A model generated the notes under the pieces. The model was not told where the DNA came from and did not search any database. It worked only from the letters and a program-made list of their open reading frames with translations. Below are positions 25,001-34,533 of a stretch of DNA of 44,128 nt, piece after piece (position 1 is the stretch's first letter; each line of letters opens with the position of its first letter). Source of the DNA: a virus; IMG/VR virus record IMGVR_UViG_3300025769_000232, positions 1 to 44,128 of that record; one strand, written 5' to 3'. A program made the position numbers and the translations under genes.

Positions 25001-28000
25001 GAGTTTCGTCATATATTGTACCTCCATCATATTGGGCTGAAACATCAAATCTAACATCTAAATCTAATTCAGTCATAGTATATTCATACTCTGTTTCAGG
25101 ACTTTTAATAACAGGTCTAAAATATAAAACCCCATCTGCAGGTTGGAGAATACTAGCAATAGTAGTATAACCACTTGGATTTACATACCAAGTTCCATTA
25201 GTTCCAGTATCTGCGTTTCCAAACTTACTAGGGATTGTTTGCCAAAATGCATTAGTAACTGGAGGAGAAGCTAAATATTGCCATGAAGATGTTATATGTA
25301 AGTTTGAATCTGCTGTAAATTTAATTCTTGGTCTAATATAAACATCTCTAATTGTTACTTCATCAATATTACCAGAATTTTGTGGATTTAATGTAGCATA
25401 AAGTTCCATTTGATTATAGTAAATACCTATTGTTCCATCTCTTGAAGAAGAATAGGATGATAACTTAGCTATGCCATTTCCTGGAGTTGCTGTAACAAAA
25501 CTTGAATTTGAAGCATCAAGGGTACTACCTGAATATGGAGTCCAAAGTAAATTTTGTGATTCAATTGGGATAGTTCCATCTAATTGAAATGAAGGAAAAT
25601 GAAAATCTAATGAAGATGAGGATGCTAATCTAAATTTAGGATGACCTCCTGGATTTATAAGTGGTAAAAAAGTTGGATCACCTGATCCTGAATCACCTGG
25701 AATTAAAACATTATAACTAGTCTGAAATACTGTTTCATTTAAATCTATTTGAGTTGGAACTGGTCGGAATACCGCACTTTCTACTGTCGAAGATAATACT
25801 ACGGATTGGTCTGCAGCTGCTCCTGGATGTGTATTTCCTGAATGGTAAGTTCCCATTACTACTCCTTCTCCATCAAAACTAGTATTTGAAGAACTTATAA
25901 CTATAGAGGCACTAAAAAATAAAGGTATATTAGAAGAATTAGGTATAGTATAAGAACCAGAAGATATATTACCATTAGGTCCTAATATTACACTAGAATT
26001 AGAACTTATTGACCCCGTATCAAAATAACCTAATGCATCATTTACTGGAGTTCCATTCCAGTAATATATTGGTTGATTTTGAAATAAAAGGGTAGGATTT
26101 AAAAATACACCTTGTTGTGTATCATTTGAACTTTCAGTATTTACTGTATTACGAGTATTATAATCCCCATTAACTTCTAAACTCCAATTTTCTGATCCAC
26201 CATTTGGGTCAAAAAAAGTAGTAAAGTCTCCTTGCGTATTATCAATAGTTACATATACTCCATTTGCAAAAACATCTACACCATTAATGTAATAAGTAGT
26301 AATACCATCTTGAAAGAAAAATTCAATTGTACTAGAATCATCTATATAATCTCGTATAAAATTACCATTTAAATCAGTTGTAGGGAATTTAATTCCTGTT
26401 ACTTCAGTTTGATTTGTAGTATCATTAAATTGGTATCCTATCCAAACATATCCCTCTAAAGGATAATTATTTCTATCAGCAAATGTAGTACTAGAAACTG
26501 TTCCATTTCTTCGATCTTCATCTAATGAGAAAAATAATGGGTATAAATTTACGGGTGTATCTACTACTCTTAAATAAGGGTCACATCCCGGGTTTAATGA
26601 TTGTGTTGTTGCTTGAATATTTGAACCACTAAATTCACCATCATAAAATTCATGTTGAGAATCTATTATTGTATTTCCAAATCCTACAAATGAACCACTA
26701 TTATTTATAGTATTAGCAACTGATCCTTCTATTGATTCACTGTAACTTTGTGTTAAAAAGTATTTATTAGATAAACCATAAGCTGATTGTGAAGGAGAGG
26801 TATTTAATCCATTATATCTATTAGTTGAACCTCCAGGTCCTCCACTAAATCTATATATTGATGATCCACTAATATATTCATATGCACCAGTATCACCTGA
26901 TCCTGTATTATAATCTCTTGGAAAAGGTTTTATTGAACCTGAATAATCATGAAATGATTGGCTTACTAAAGCTTGTCTTTGTCTGTTTCTTTCTAAAATA
27001 TGTTGTTTAATTACAATACCAGAAGATAAACTAGTTCTAGCAGGGGTAAAATCTTTAATCATTTGAAATAATGAATTATCAAAGAATTTTATTAAACGAA
27101 CAAAGTCATTAACATTATAATTTTGAATATATTTTTCAAAATATGCATTACTTAAAGTATCTAAATCAGGGTAACTTAATGATGATGATAATATTTGTCT
27201 AGGATCTCCTATATAATCACCTATATTAAAATACCCAAGTTGAGCATTAATATCATCATTTATTTGATTTGCAGGAGAAAAAGCAACTTCTAAATAATCA
27301 GCTTTTGGGCTATAACTTCCACTTTCAAATGTTTCTTGTTGGATAGATTCTAATGGAGATAATACAACAACGTCAGCATCAGAACCTGAAGGTGGTTCAG
27401 GCATGTTTAATGAATGTAATTGTATATTATCTGATACTCTATTTTTTATACCTGCAATTACTTGATTTTCATATATTTTTTCTACATTAGTAACAAATAA
27501 TAAATCAGAATTATTTTGATTAATTAAAAAGCTACTACCAATATTACCTATTTCATTAAATGATTGGGTAATCTGAACAGCGGAACCTGTTACTCTAGGA
27601 TGAATAGAAACTCTACTTCCAGTATTTAATTCTGTACCTAAATCAGCCCTAAAAGCTAATTCATTAGGTGTAGAATTAACATTGTTACCTTGGTCAGAAT
27701 AAGGATTAACTACATAATCATAAAAAACACTTTGACTAAGTTCTGGTCCCCATAATCTGTATTCTTGGTAAGAACCTGAGAATGGTAGATATGATTTTAA
27801 ATTTATATTAATTAAATCTTTATGATTTACAGTTGAAATATCACCTCTAGTCCATGATCTACCATCCGTAGCTGTTACTGAGGATGATAAATTAAATCCT
27901 AATTCCCCATTAATTTCATTACCTACATATAAAGATGCAGTAACAGTAGAGGAAGCTCCGGCTGGTCCTTCTCCTGTATATCCTAGTTGAAATGACCACC

Positions 28001-30236
28001 AATCGTTATTAAAGAAGGGAGCATATACACTACAACTAACAGATGGGTTATAAAGTACATCTGGAAAGAATTTTAAAGTACCCCAAGTATCATATTCACT
28101 AGGTGAAGATCCAGAATAAGAACCGGTTATAAAACCTGAACCTGTGTATTCTAAAACTACAGCAGCTGAAGGATTATCAAATGGGTTAGTTAAATCATTA
28201 TCTATTGCCCATAGAGATTGAGAATATCTAATCTTAGGGTTAGGTGTATTATCTGATACTATTTCAGGGATTGTATTTGGTTTAAATCTCAGTTGTACTG
28301 TACCTACTGACTTTACTGAAGGTACTTCTGATCCAAAATTAGCATTAATATTAAAAGAAGATGTAAGTGTATTTAATGAGTTTGGGCCGGTGTTAAAAGC
28401 ATAATTAAATACATTTTGACTAAAATCCCAATTAGTATTCTCATTTTTATCTTTACCCCCAAATTCATTAATTCTTAACATAGTATCAGGGATACCATAA
28501 GAAGTAATTAATGCTCTTAAACCTGCTATTGTACCTTTTGTTTTTAATAAGTAAGGTATGTTGTGGTAAATACGTTTATATAAACGCTTATTAGTATCGT
28601 CTAAGGGTATTACATCATTCGAAGATGATATTTTAGTATCTATGTACTCATACCCCGTAGGTGTATTAACTTGCCCACCTATTGAACCCGTTATATTAGG
28701 GAAGGGGAATAAACTACCTGATGGAGTTAATCCTAAAAAGGCAGTAAATAAGTCGTCAGTATTAAAATTATTTGAATATAATTTAATTCCAAAATCTCTG
28801 ATAGCTTGAGCTACTAAATCCTTTGATACCCCAAAATTAATTCTATTATCCGTATTATACTTTTCAGTAATATCTTTTGTATATAGCCAAACATTATCAA
28901 AATGCTGACCAATCATATCTAAATATAATTCATATCTAACATTATCTGAATCATTTCTTAAATATTCAGGTATTGACCAATATAACCAATCTTGGTTATC
29001 TTGATCATAATTAGAGGCTGATAGTGCTTGGCCTCCATAATATGTAGAAGTTGAATCTGCACTACCTATCCATTGTAATACTTCTGTACTTCCTGTACTA
29101 TATAAAGTAAATGGTGGTTCTGTATTAGATTTTGGGTATGAGTATTTAGATCCACTATTAAAATAAAGGAAATATTCATATCCATCAAAATTATTTATTG
29201 TATTATCAATAATGGAAGTTAATGATGCTTTACTAGAACTATAAGCTGCTGTAGTAGTAGTTGATCCTGCTATATTTCCAAGATTTAAAGATAATTGGAT
29301 ACTAGCAGATTCAATTAGCCCAACTTTATAATAAAAATTTTCTAATCGTGTTTGGGCAGAACTAAAATTTACAAATTCTCCATAATTTTCATAATCAACA
29401 TTAATATTAATTTCTTTTGAATCTAATAAATTTTTTAGTTGGTTAATTGAACTTGTAACATCTGAATTTAAGAGGGTATTATAAGAATATAATTGACCTG
29501 CTTCAGCTGATTCTCCTATTATGTTTAAATTAAGATTAGGACCTGATAGAAATATTGATGAATCATTAGAAACGGGAATAAATGGAAAAAATACCTCATA
29601 TGATTGGCTTTTAGATAATTTTTCTACTATCCAACATTGACTTTTTGTAGTATATTGAGCGGGTAAGGGTTCATATAATTTAATTAATAAACTAGTATCC
29701 CCAGCATTAGAAGTATCTAATTGTAAATTATTAGCAATAATAGTATTATTACCTCCAAAGTTTAAAGCAAAATCTACAAAATAAGATGCTAAGTTTCTAT
29801 AAGCAGTAAATGTTTCAGCACCTGTTGATATTGCTTCATTAGATATGGTATTACTAGCTAATCTAATTTCGGTTCTATCAGATGATATTTCTTTAATATA
29901 ATATTTAAGAATAGGATCGGATGATACTCTTTTTCTATAAAAATTATAGGATATGTAATATCTTCCTATATCAAATCCAAAAGACTTTAGATCATTTTCA
30001 GGATCAAGTAATATGTCTCCTTGCCTTACATTAAAACTATTTAATGGGATTACATCTTCAGGATATAATAATTTTTTATTTTCATCATATACATAAAATT
30101 CAATATAATCTCTATCTAAATCAAAATCAGTATCCTGACTAATTTGTAACATTAAACTAGTATCAGAAACTGAATATGTTTCTTTTTCAAAAGTAGTAGA
30201 ATCTACTTGGTATATTTCAATGTTTTCTTCTTCCAT
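22029..30236 (-). CDS. Giant tail/baseplate structural protein (2735 aa)
   Basis: The largest gene in the window. Residues ~545-590 (RIYHNIPYLLKTKGTIAGLR, ITSYGIPDTML) resemble the P2 gpI-like tail-protein segment found in baseplate proteins of contractile tails. Residues ~640-850 form a LamG-like sandwich (TVQLRFKPNTIPE, WWSFQLGYTG, YRLWGPELS). Residues ~1000-1120 carry IGDPRQIL, VNDFVRLIKFFDNSLFQMIKDF and ARTSLSSGIVIKQHILERNR, a block seen in large marine-phage structural proteins. The rest is Ser/Gly/Asn-rich beta sequence. It lies downstream of gp25 and gp6 in the place where T4 has gp7 and gp8, so a wedge periphery protein fused to long fibre-like parts is likely. Not a tape measure: no long hydrophobic coils. 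Confidence 0.68.
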   Translation of the reverse strand: MEEENIEIYQVDSTTFEKETYSVSDTSLMLQISQDTDFDLDRDYIEFYVYDENKKLLYPEDVIPLNSFNVRQGDILLDPENDLKSFGFDIGRYYISYNFYRKRVSSDPILKYYIKEISSDRTEIRLASNTISNEAISTGAETFTAYRNLASYFVDFALNFGGNNTIIANNLQLDTSNAGDTSLLIKLYEPLPAQYTTKSQCWIVEKLSKSQSYEVFFPFIPVSNDSSIFLSGPNLNLNIIGESAEAGQLYSYNTLLNSDVTSSINQLKNLLDSKEININVDYENYGEFVNFSSAQTRLENFYYKVGLIESASIQLSLNLGNIAGSTTTTAAYSSSKASLTSIIDNTINNFDGYEYFLYFNSGSKYSYPKSNTEPPFTLYSTGSTEVLQWIGSADSTSTYYGGQALSASNYDQDNQDWLYWSIPEYLRNDSDNVRYELYLDMIGQHFDNVWLYTKDITEKYNTDNRINFGVSKDLVAQAIRDFGIKLYSNNFNTDDLFTAFLGLTPSGSLFPFPNITGSIGGQVNTPTGYEYIDTKISSSNDVIPLDDTNKRLYKRIYHNIPYLLKTKGTIAGLRALITSYGIPDTMLRINEFGGKDKNENTNWDFSQNVFNYAFNTGPNSLNTLTSSFNINANFGSEVPSVKSVGTVQLRFKPNTIPEIVSDNTPNPKIRYSQSLWAIDNDLTNPFDNPSAAVVLEYTGSGFITGSYSGSSPSEYDTWGTLKFFPDVLYNPSVSCSVYAPFFNNDWWSFQLGYTGEGPAGASSTVTASLYVGNEINGELGFNLSSSVTATDGRSWTRGDISTVNHKDLININLKSYLPFSGSYQEYRLWGPELSQSVFYDYVVNPYSDQGNNVNSTPNELAFRADLGTELNTGSRVSIHPRVTGSAVQITQSFNEIGNIGSSFLINQNNSDLLFVTNVEKIYENQVIAGIKNRVSDNIQLHSLNMPEPPSGSDADVVVLSPLESIQQETFESGSYSPKADYLEVAFSPANQINDDINAQLGYFNIGDYIGDPRQILSSSLSYPDLDTLSNAYFEKYIQNYNVNDFVRLIKFFDNSLFQMIKDFTPARTSLSSGIVIKQHILERNRQRQALVSQSFHDYSGSIKPFPRDYNTGSGDTGAYEYISGSSIYRFSGGPGGSTNRYNGLNTSPSQSAYGLSNKYFLTQSYSESIEGSVANTINNSGSFVGFGNTIIDSQHEFYDGEFSGSNIQATTQSLNPGCDPYLRVVDTPVNLYPLFFSLDEDRRNGTVSSTTFADRNNYPLEGYVWIGYQFNDTTNQTEVTGIKFPTTDLNGNFIRDYIDDSSTIEFFFQDGITTYYINGVDVFANGVYVTIDNTQGDFTTFFDPNGGSENWSLEVNGDYNTRNTVNTESSNDTQQGVFLNPTLLFQNQPIYYWNGTPVNDALGYFDTGSISSNSSVILGPNGNISSGSYTIPNSSNIPLFFSASIVISSSNTSFDGEGVVMGTYHSGNTHPGAAADQSVVLSSTVESAVFRPVPTQIDLNETVFQTSYNVLIPGDSGSGDPTFLPLINPGGHPKFRLASSSSLDFHFPSFQLDGTIPIESQNLLWTPYSGSTLDASNSSFVTATPGNGIAKLSSYSSSRDGTIGIYYNQMELYATLNPQNSGNIDEVTIRDVYIRPRIKFTADSNLHITSSWQYLASPPVTNAFWQTIPSKFGNADTGTNGTWYVNPSGYTTIASILQPADGVLYFRPVIKSPETEYEYTMTELDLDVRFDVSAQYDGGTIYDETHTFNNLISTTGQNGINNDMFPQSFVLGLLGTGDIQVHLKVTGSDSSGVGYERIITSSNPLTAVTMGPGVEFSFPDSPILDISHQTAGATSSITTEGDMYFIEYSASNYTPGFGGAGFSFFTADLSDGMEPNTKLFITSSFKDAVVGYDLTGSLYIAKGNELQNNSSFGSFILSNQFIIDNEAQNGVRFHVSGSYNYEYLNSDSFRLGVEVNKNFGSGFEILEYSMSIYPTQSDNARLLPGIGYNSFRAPVSTGLSIPTFFGSGVIPFNKALDCQPLLNNYNAQRDNSFIMEVDYSNVTGSILPSNINQILNNTAAKASLPDSNYTSPKVINPRYDGVKSTCAEINEWHIKDTGTYGKLPNIELRDAFFGYFNDLSDDYPNINGLTRVNLNYLVDEQSNALPPSLPSIGIPTLKSVFPIEELTSIAVQSGSSQYKVLGDNVEVKQLLTYYEPIMYSQNSGDNYTNKIQLSGSGFVSRYDNDDENSQIFQQFKAQGTASVDTSSPVQNVDYYIDPSQQVTGNPQNTNSTNPWVQGGNNSALYPSSVWGGSNGNDLPNAQVVSMKHSIFTTYVSETRGTRDELRFEVHAYTGSNDNTEISFNLEDIECNVYTEDGKVTSIGSALDYGWFDVKNIVEWRKRKTSLKSLRDAYSSRNRWRTTRIPIPTGGIKVTADWEMFDTLFDRGLMRERKPKNGSGVIALEWIITLNTGNHTIKVGDDIRFRINGSFKNARGGHRQGYFFPDSGDFLQTPTRIQGMGVYDHLLQESNVAAAPFWMVTGSGEPTYLVMSSSNMNEAYGQEFKQGDLEYFPGPSEYFPGGIEPANTSFDTIKYSLQLFTNDQIRFSNNENFTYDIIRVWGPDENIEGDGIGKLKIELSEPIDESINKDFFLVRRPIDSPNSLYLDTPFPYETLGSASISTGVVEYSGSRFALSGSIDSGSGGNSDLSGSYSASFSSLESQMTPGILYPNYPTDYLIQSASIIVNDLISKGVIQS

Positions 30237-30238
30237 AT

Positions 30239-30751
30239 TTAATCAAAATACCCTACAGCATTTGCTTGTTTATTTTCTGGTTCTGCGGTTGATGTTGCTA
30301 ATGAATTAGCAGTAGTTTGTATTTTATTTGCTGCTTCTAATTGTTGATCATTAACAGCATTAATTTGGTCTTCTAATTTAGCAATATCTTTTTCTAAACC
30401 TTCACCACCTAAATCTTTTAAATTATTTACTTGTAAATTTAAATTTTCTCTTCTTAAATTTGCTATTTCAGCTCTTAAAGCTTGTATTTCTTCTGTTTTA
30501 TCTTGAAAATTAATATATTCACCACTTTGTTCTACTAAAAATTGATGTGAATTAGTTGCACCTTCAGCTGGTATGTCATAAAAAAGGGTATTGTACATAT
30601 CAAAAAACTCTTCTACATTTGGCTGTTCTTCAATTTCTTGAGCAATAGTTGTAACTCCCAATTCTTTAAAAGAAGTATCTATTGTTTTCTGGTATTCAGA
30701 TTTACCAAATACTGATTTAAGAAGATTTACTTTTCTTTCTGTATTAGCCAT
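30239..30751 (-). CDS. Coiled-coil baseplate-associated protein (170 aa)
   Basis: Residues ~75-150 are a heptad-rich coiled coil (EEIQALRAEIANLRRENLNL, DIAKLEDQINAVNDQQLEAA). The N-terminus NLLKSVFGKSEYQKTIDTSF is mixed. No catalytic motif or membrane helix. It lies two bases before the giant protein gene and overlaps the DNRLRE-like gene by one base, so it is probably a trimeric connector or chaperone of the baseplate periphery. Confidence 0.6.
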   Translation of the reverse strand: MANTERKVNLLKSVFGKSEYQKTIDTSFKELGVTTIAQEIEEQPNVEEFFDMYNTLFYDIPAEGATNSHQFLVEQSGEYINFQDKTEEIQALRAEIANLRRENLNLQVNNLKDLGGEGLEKDIAKLEDQINAVNDQQLEAANKIQTTANSLATSTAEPENKQANAVGYFD

Positions 30752-31905
30752 TATCCATTAACTACTTTAAAATAATATTGATCATCTTTTACTATTGTAC
30801 TACCACTAATAGTAGTTTGTATTAAAATTTTATAATATCTTTCGGGTTCTAAACCATTCATGTATATAGTAAAATAATTTCCAATTTCATCACAACTTAT
30901 TTTTGTATATTCATCATCGAAATTAATAACAAATTCATTAGTATCCAAGTCTTTTACAGCATATAATGAACTACTATTTAAATAATTATTAGTTGTAAAT
31001 ATAGATCCTGTTTGATAAGTACGAGGTGGAAATTCAGGGCGTACATTTAATCTAAATCTATTTATGCTTTCTGAATAGAATACTCCAGGATTACTATCTA
31101 ATGCTATATATACATCAGTAGAATCTATTTCATTTAAACTACCTGTTTCAAATGATTGATCATCCCATTTTATTTCTAAGACAGGAGGATATATTGTATT
31201 GGTATCTACTGAATAAAATTGCATTATAGGTTGAATAGCGTCTGCTGTGCTAAATTCAACTGCATCTTCCCATTTTACTATAAAGCCTTCATTTGCAATA
31301 TTAGTATAACCACCTATAGAATTTGAACTAGAGTACCAAACATTAACAATATCTGTTACATCTAATTTTATATCTTTTTCAGTTCTTAAATTAAAAGTTT
31401 GATATGGAGTTAAATTAGTATTATTAGGATCATTTGACCCTGTAAACCAATTACCACCACCTGAATTATTACTTCCAGACCATGAAGCAGTTACATAAGT
31501 ATCCCACCCAGATGTAAGCCAATTACCACTTCCTGAAAAGTTTCTAGATACCCAACTTACACCATTTGTAGTTATTGGTGAATCTAAGTATGTACCTGAT
31601 CCATTATCCCATGAACCTGATACTGCATATGCATGCATATCTGTTTTCATTACTACCCCTTGAGCTTGAGCTATAAAACACTTTAAATCACTAGAAAATG
31701 CTTTAGTATTACCTACTTCAGTGTTAATAATATTTGTAATTTGGTCTTGATCAAATTGAACTACAAACCTTTGTACTTGTGGTACTGGATTGTAGTTTAC
31801 ATTTAAGTTTCCAGCTTCTATAATAGCATCTATCCCTGTATTCATAAAGGGATAAAATGAATATAAAGCTGCATCTTGGATTGGAAATAATTTGTATACT
31901 GCCAT
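30751..31905 (-). CDS. Baseplate/tail protein with DNRLRE-like beta domain (384 aa)
   Basis: Starts MAVYKLFPIQDAALYSFYPF, as in DNRLRE-type proteins where a stretch of this kind precedes a jelly-roll. Further on are IKLDVTDIVNVWYSSSNSIG and GFIVKWEDAVEFS, matching the dVTdiVnxW...GfxLk pattern of that fold. The C-terminal part is Fn3-like (PERYYKILIQTTISG). It follows gp6 by three bases; in T4, gp7 follows gp6. A peripheral wedge protein is a fair inference, with an alternative as a fibre-attachment protein. Confidence 0.6.
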   Translation of the reverse strand: MAVYKLFPIQDAALYSFYPFMNTGIDAIIEAGNLNVNYNPVPQVQRFVVQFDQDQITNIINTEVGNTKAFSSDLKCFIAQAQGVVMKTDMHAYAVSGSWDNGSGTYLDSPITTNGVSWVSRNFSGSGNWLTSGWDTYVTASWSGSNNSGGGNWFTGSNDPNNTNLTPYQTFNLRTEKDIKLDVTDIVNVWYSSSNSIGGYTNIANEGFIVKWEDAVEFSTADAIQPIMQFYSVDTNTIYPPVLEIKWDDQSFETGSLNEIDSTDVYIALDSNPGVFYSESINRFRLNVRPEFPPRTYQTGSIFTTNNYLNSSSLYAVKDLDTNEFVINFDDEYTKISCDEIGNYFTIYMNGLEPERYYKILIQTTISGSTIVKDDQYYFKVVNG

Positions 31906-31908
31906 TTT

Positions 31909-33750
31909 TTATAATGTTACTATTCTACCTTTAATATCATCTGTTGGGTATTTAACCTCAAATATACAAGGGTCTAATGATGGGTATACTACTCCATTTT
32001 GAGTTGCTCCATCAATATCATAAGCATATTCAGAATATCCGGTATTTGTTCCTGTTTTATTTACAATTATAACATTTTTAACACTTTGTGTACCTGGGAC
32101 ATTATCTATTATACTATATAAGTCTCTTATAATAATTGGTTGATTTATTTGCCAATTTTCTATTTGGAAAAATTGAATTAATCGAGAAATACATGCATTT
32201 AATACTTCATTGTTATTATAATTAGGTGAAATAATTACTTCAAATTCAACACCTATATTAACTACAAAACCATCTTTTATAGAAATAGTATCTCCTATCA
32301 TTCTATATTGGTTTAAATATCCTTTTAAGTTATTTTTTAAAGCAGTTGAAGTTGTAATTAAATTACCATTAGTATTAGATGTTAAAACATATAAATCTAA
32401 ATCAGCTCCCGTATTATTTACTAGAGGTTTTTGTATAAAAGCTTTGCTTATACCACCATACTTAGGGGGCATACTTAAAGCTCTAATTAAATAATCATCA
32501 GCAGTAACATTTCTAAGTTGAGTTCCATAATTAGATAATGAATTTTCTCTAATTTCTAAAAGTGTATCTCCATTTTGTCCTCCAGTAGCTGCATTTGGGT
32601 TATTTGTTGCAAACGAATCAAATATATATTGAGCCGTAGTTGAATTTAAACTACTTGCTAAAAATTTAACCCCATTTGTAATTGGAACTACTAATGAATT
32701 AGCAGGTACATTAGATGTAACTCCACCCCCTGTTAAATATCTTACAGTTAATGTTGTATTAGTAGGAGCAACACCATAAGTATTTGTAAAAATAAAATTA
32801 GTTGGACTATATGCTGTTGTTAATTTATTTCTTTCAAAAGGCAACCCTAAACCTATATTTGTTGGGTTTGGTGTAACTTCTTCATCAGTGTCTGATGGGT
32901 TACCTGAACCAAATTGGATTTGTAATTGGGTATCTGATTTAAATCTAGTTGTAAATCTACGTTGAACTTGTTTAGTTTGAAGTAAATAAGGAGTATCATC
33001 ACTTTCTTGATAATTATTAGGATCATTAGCATTATCATTTTTAATTGGTTGATAAACTAATTCTTGTCCTAAATGATCTACTTCAAAATATTCATTTCCA
33101 TTTGAATCAAATATATCTACTACATGGGATATATTACCATTATTAATATTTACTGTTGGAAATTCTTGAAAATCACCAAATGTAAAAGTTTCTGATTGAA
33201 TAGTTCCTGATGTTGCTTTTCTAGTTTTTTTAATTAAATAATAAGTTGGATCTCCATTTGATATTTGAGCTATACTAACATCAGTATCATCCTGAGAACT
33301 AGAAACTGTAAAATCTACAGGGTCTTCAATAATATAATTACCACCTAATCTAGTAGATACCGTAGTGTTTGCTCCTACAAATAAAGCATAATCATAATCT
33401 GGGACAATTTCTGTACTAGGTAAAGTTTTAGCTGGGAGTAATTGATAAAAATCAATATCTACTGTAGCTAAAGATGTTACTTTAGGTTTATAGTTAAACA
33501 TATAAGCTAGTTCAAATATATTATTATTTTGTCTAGCATATTGTAAATAAGTTTCTTGTACTTGATTATCAAGATAGAATGAAAGAACATCCCCTACATA
33601 AGAAGCTTGTTCTATAAACATCATTCCTATAGAACTCTGATCAAAATCTGAGTAAGTGTTAGGGAAATATGTTTGAGAGAAATTAATAAGTTGAGATCTA
33701 TAATCTGCAAAATCTTTATTAATATAATTTATGTTTCTGTTAATTGCCAT
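31909..33750 (-). CDS. 6: Baseplate wedge subunit, gp6-like (baseplate J family)
   Basis: The 613-aa protein (T4 gp6 is 660) has the family start INKDFADYRSQLINFSQTYF and DFDQSSIGMMFIEQASYVGD, where gp6 and gpJ proteins contact the wedge core. It continues with SFYLDNQVQETYLQYARQ, ADDYLIRALSMPPKYGGISK and the C-terminal DLYSIIDNVPGTQSVKNVII. gp6 dimers form the ring that holds the baseplate wedges together around the hub. It lies two bases after the gp25 gene, the order found in T4-like phages. Confidence 0.9.
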   Translation of the reverse strand: MAINRNINYINKDFADYRSQLINFSQTYFPNTYSDFDQSSIGMMFIEQASYVGDVLSFYLDNQVQETYLQYARQNNNIFELAYMFNYKPKVTSLATVDIDFYQLLPAKTLPSTEIVPDYDYALFVGANTTVSTRLGGNYIIEDPVDFTVSSSQDDTDVSIAQISNGDPTYYLIKKTRKATSGTIQSETFTFGDFQEFPTVNINNGNISHVVDIFDSNGNEYFEVDHLGQELVYQPIKNDNANDPNNYQESDDTPYLLQTKQVQRRFTTRFKSDTQLQIQFGSGNPSDTDEEVTPNPTNIGLGLPFERNKLTTAYSPTNFIFTNTYGVAPTNTTLTVRYLTGGGVTSNVPANSLVVPITNGVKFLASSLNSTTAQYIFDSFATNNPNAATGGQNGDTLLEIRENSLSNYGTQLRNVTADDYLIRALSMPPKYGGISKAFIQKPLVNNTGADLDLYVLTSNTNGNLITTSTALKNNLKGYLNQYRMIGDTISIKDGFVVNIGVEFEVIISPNYNNNEVLNACISRLIQFFQIENWQINQPIIIRDLYSIIDNVPGTQSVKNVIIVNKTGTNTGYSEYAYDIDGATQNGVVYPSLDPCIFEVKYPTDDIKGRIVTL

Positions 33751-33752
33751 TA

Positions 33753-34160
33753 TTATGCAAAATTTAATATTAAATTATCATTGATATTAGTATTAGGGAC
33801 TGAATAATCAATTTGTACTTTTATAGTATTAGCATCTATTTCTTCAGTTACTAATATATTATCTAATTGTATTTCACTAAATTCCCTACTTACTTTATCT
33901 TGTATATCTTCCCTTAAAAAGTCTAAATTGTCTTTAGCAATTTGAGTAAATATAAACTGTCTTAAACCAGCACCAAAAAGTGGATTTGCTATTCTTTCTC
34001 CGGGGTTAGTTAATAAATAATTAATTAAATTGCTTTTTAATGCCTCTTTAGTAGTATAATTTGGATCAAAGACAGCATCTCCATTAAGAGGGAGGTTTAT
34101 ACCTACAGCTCTTCTAGTGTTTAAATCAACAGGAAATATTCTTCTTTCTCCAAATGCCAT
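33753..34160 (-). CDS. 25: Baseplate wedge subunit, gp25-like (GPW/gp25 family)
   Basis: The 135-aa protein (T4 gp25 is 132) has the typical N-terminal MAFGERRIFPVDLNTRRAVG and the signature LLTNPGERIANPLFGAGLRQ (residues ~49-68), with the conserved Gly-Glu-Arg, Pro and Phe-Gly of the sheath-like baseplate domain. gp25 initiates sheath assembly on the baseplate. It precedes gp6 by two bases. Confidence 0.94.
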   Translation of the reverse strand: MAFGERRIFPVDLNTRRAVGINLPLNGDAVFDPNYTTKEALKSNLINYLLTNPGERIANPLFGAGLRQFIFTQIAKDNLDFLREDIQDKVSREFSEIQLDNILVTEEIDANTIKVQIDYSVPNTNINDNLILNFA

Positions 34161-34164
34161 TTAA

Positions 34165-34506
34165 TTATCTTTTATTCATTAATCCCATAATTTGATCCAT
34201 GCTTACATTTCCCTGGGGTAATTGACCATTAGGACTTGCTGTATCAGCATTTGTTACCTGTAAAGGAATATCATTTGTATTAGCAGACATTGTACCTCCA
34301 GTTCCTGGTCTCATGCTATTTAAAACACCCATCATATTTTCTCTTAGCTTTACTTTATCCTGTTTAGGTAATTTAGTTTGTGGGATTGATGATTCAATTA
34401 CTTGTTTTGGTGCACGTACAGCCTCTAAAAGAATATCTTTTAATTCATCTTGAATTGCTTCTTTTACGGCTTCTTTAACTATTGTTTTTAATTGACTGAT
34501 TTTCAT
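34165..34506 (-). CDS. Small helical hypothetical protein (113 aa)
   Basis: Starts MKISQLKTIVKEAVKEAIQD with an amphipathic helix, followed by a Pro/Asn-rich linker and a short C-terminal helix (SMDQIMGLMNKR). This pattern occurs in small proteins beside gp25 of marine phages. A TATTTATA box 14 bases before its ATG suggests it begins a late transcript that covers gp25 and gp6. Perhaps a baseplate chaperone or core peptide; unassigned. Confidence 0.55.
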   Translation of the reverse strand: MKISQLKTIVKEAVKEAIQDELKDILLEAVRAPKQVIESSIPQTKLPKQDKVKLRENMMGVLNSMRPGTGGTMSANTNDIPLQVTNADTASPNGQLPQGNVSMDQIMGLMNKR

Positions 34507-34520
34507 ATATAATGATTTAT

Positions 34521-34528
34521 TATAAATA
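34521..34528 (-). promoter_or_regulatory. Candidate late promoter box TATTTATA
   Basis: Minus strand TATTTATA, 14 bases before the ATG at 34506, in the 27-base leader ahead of the gp25/gp6 run. Confidence 0.5.
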
Positions 34529-34533
34529 TTAAC

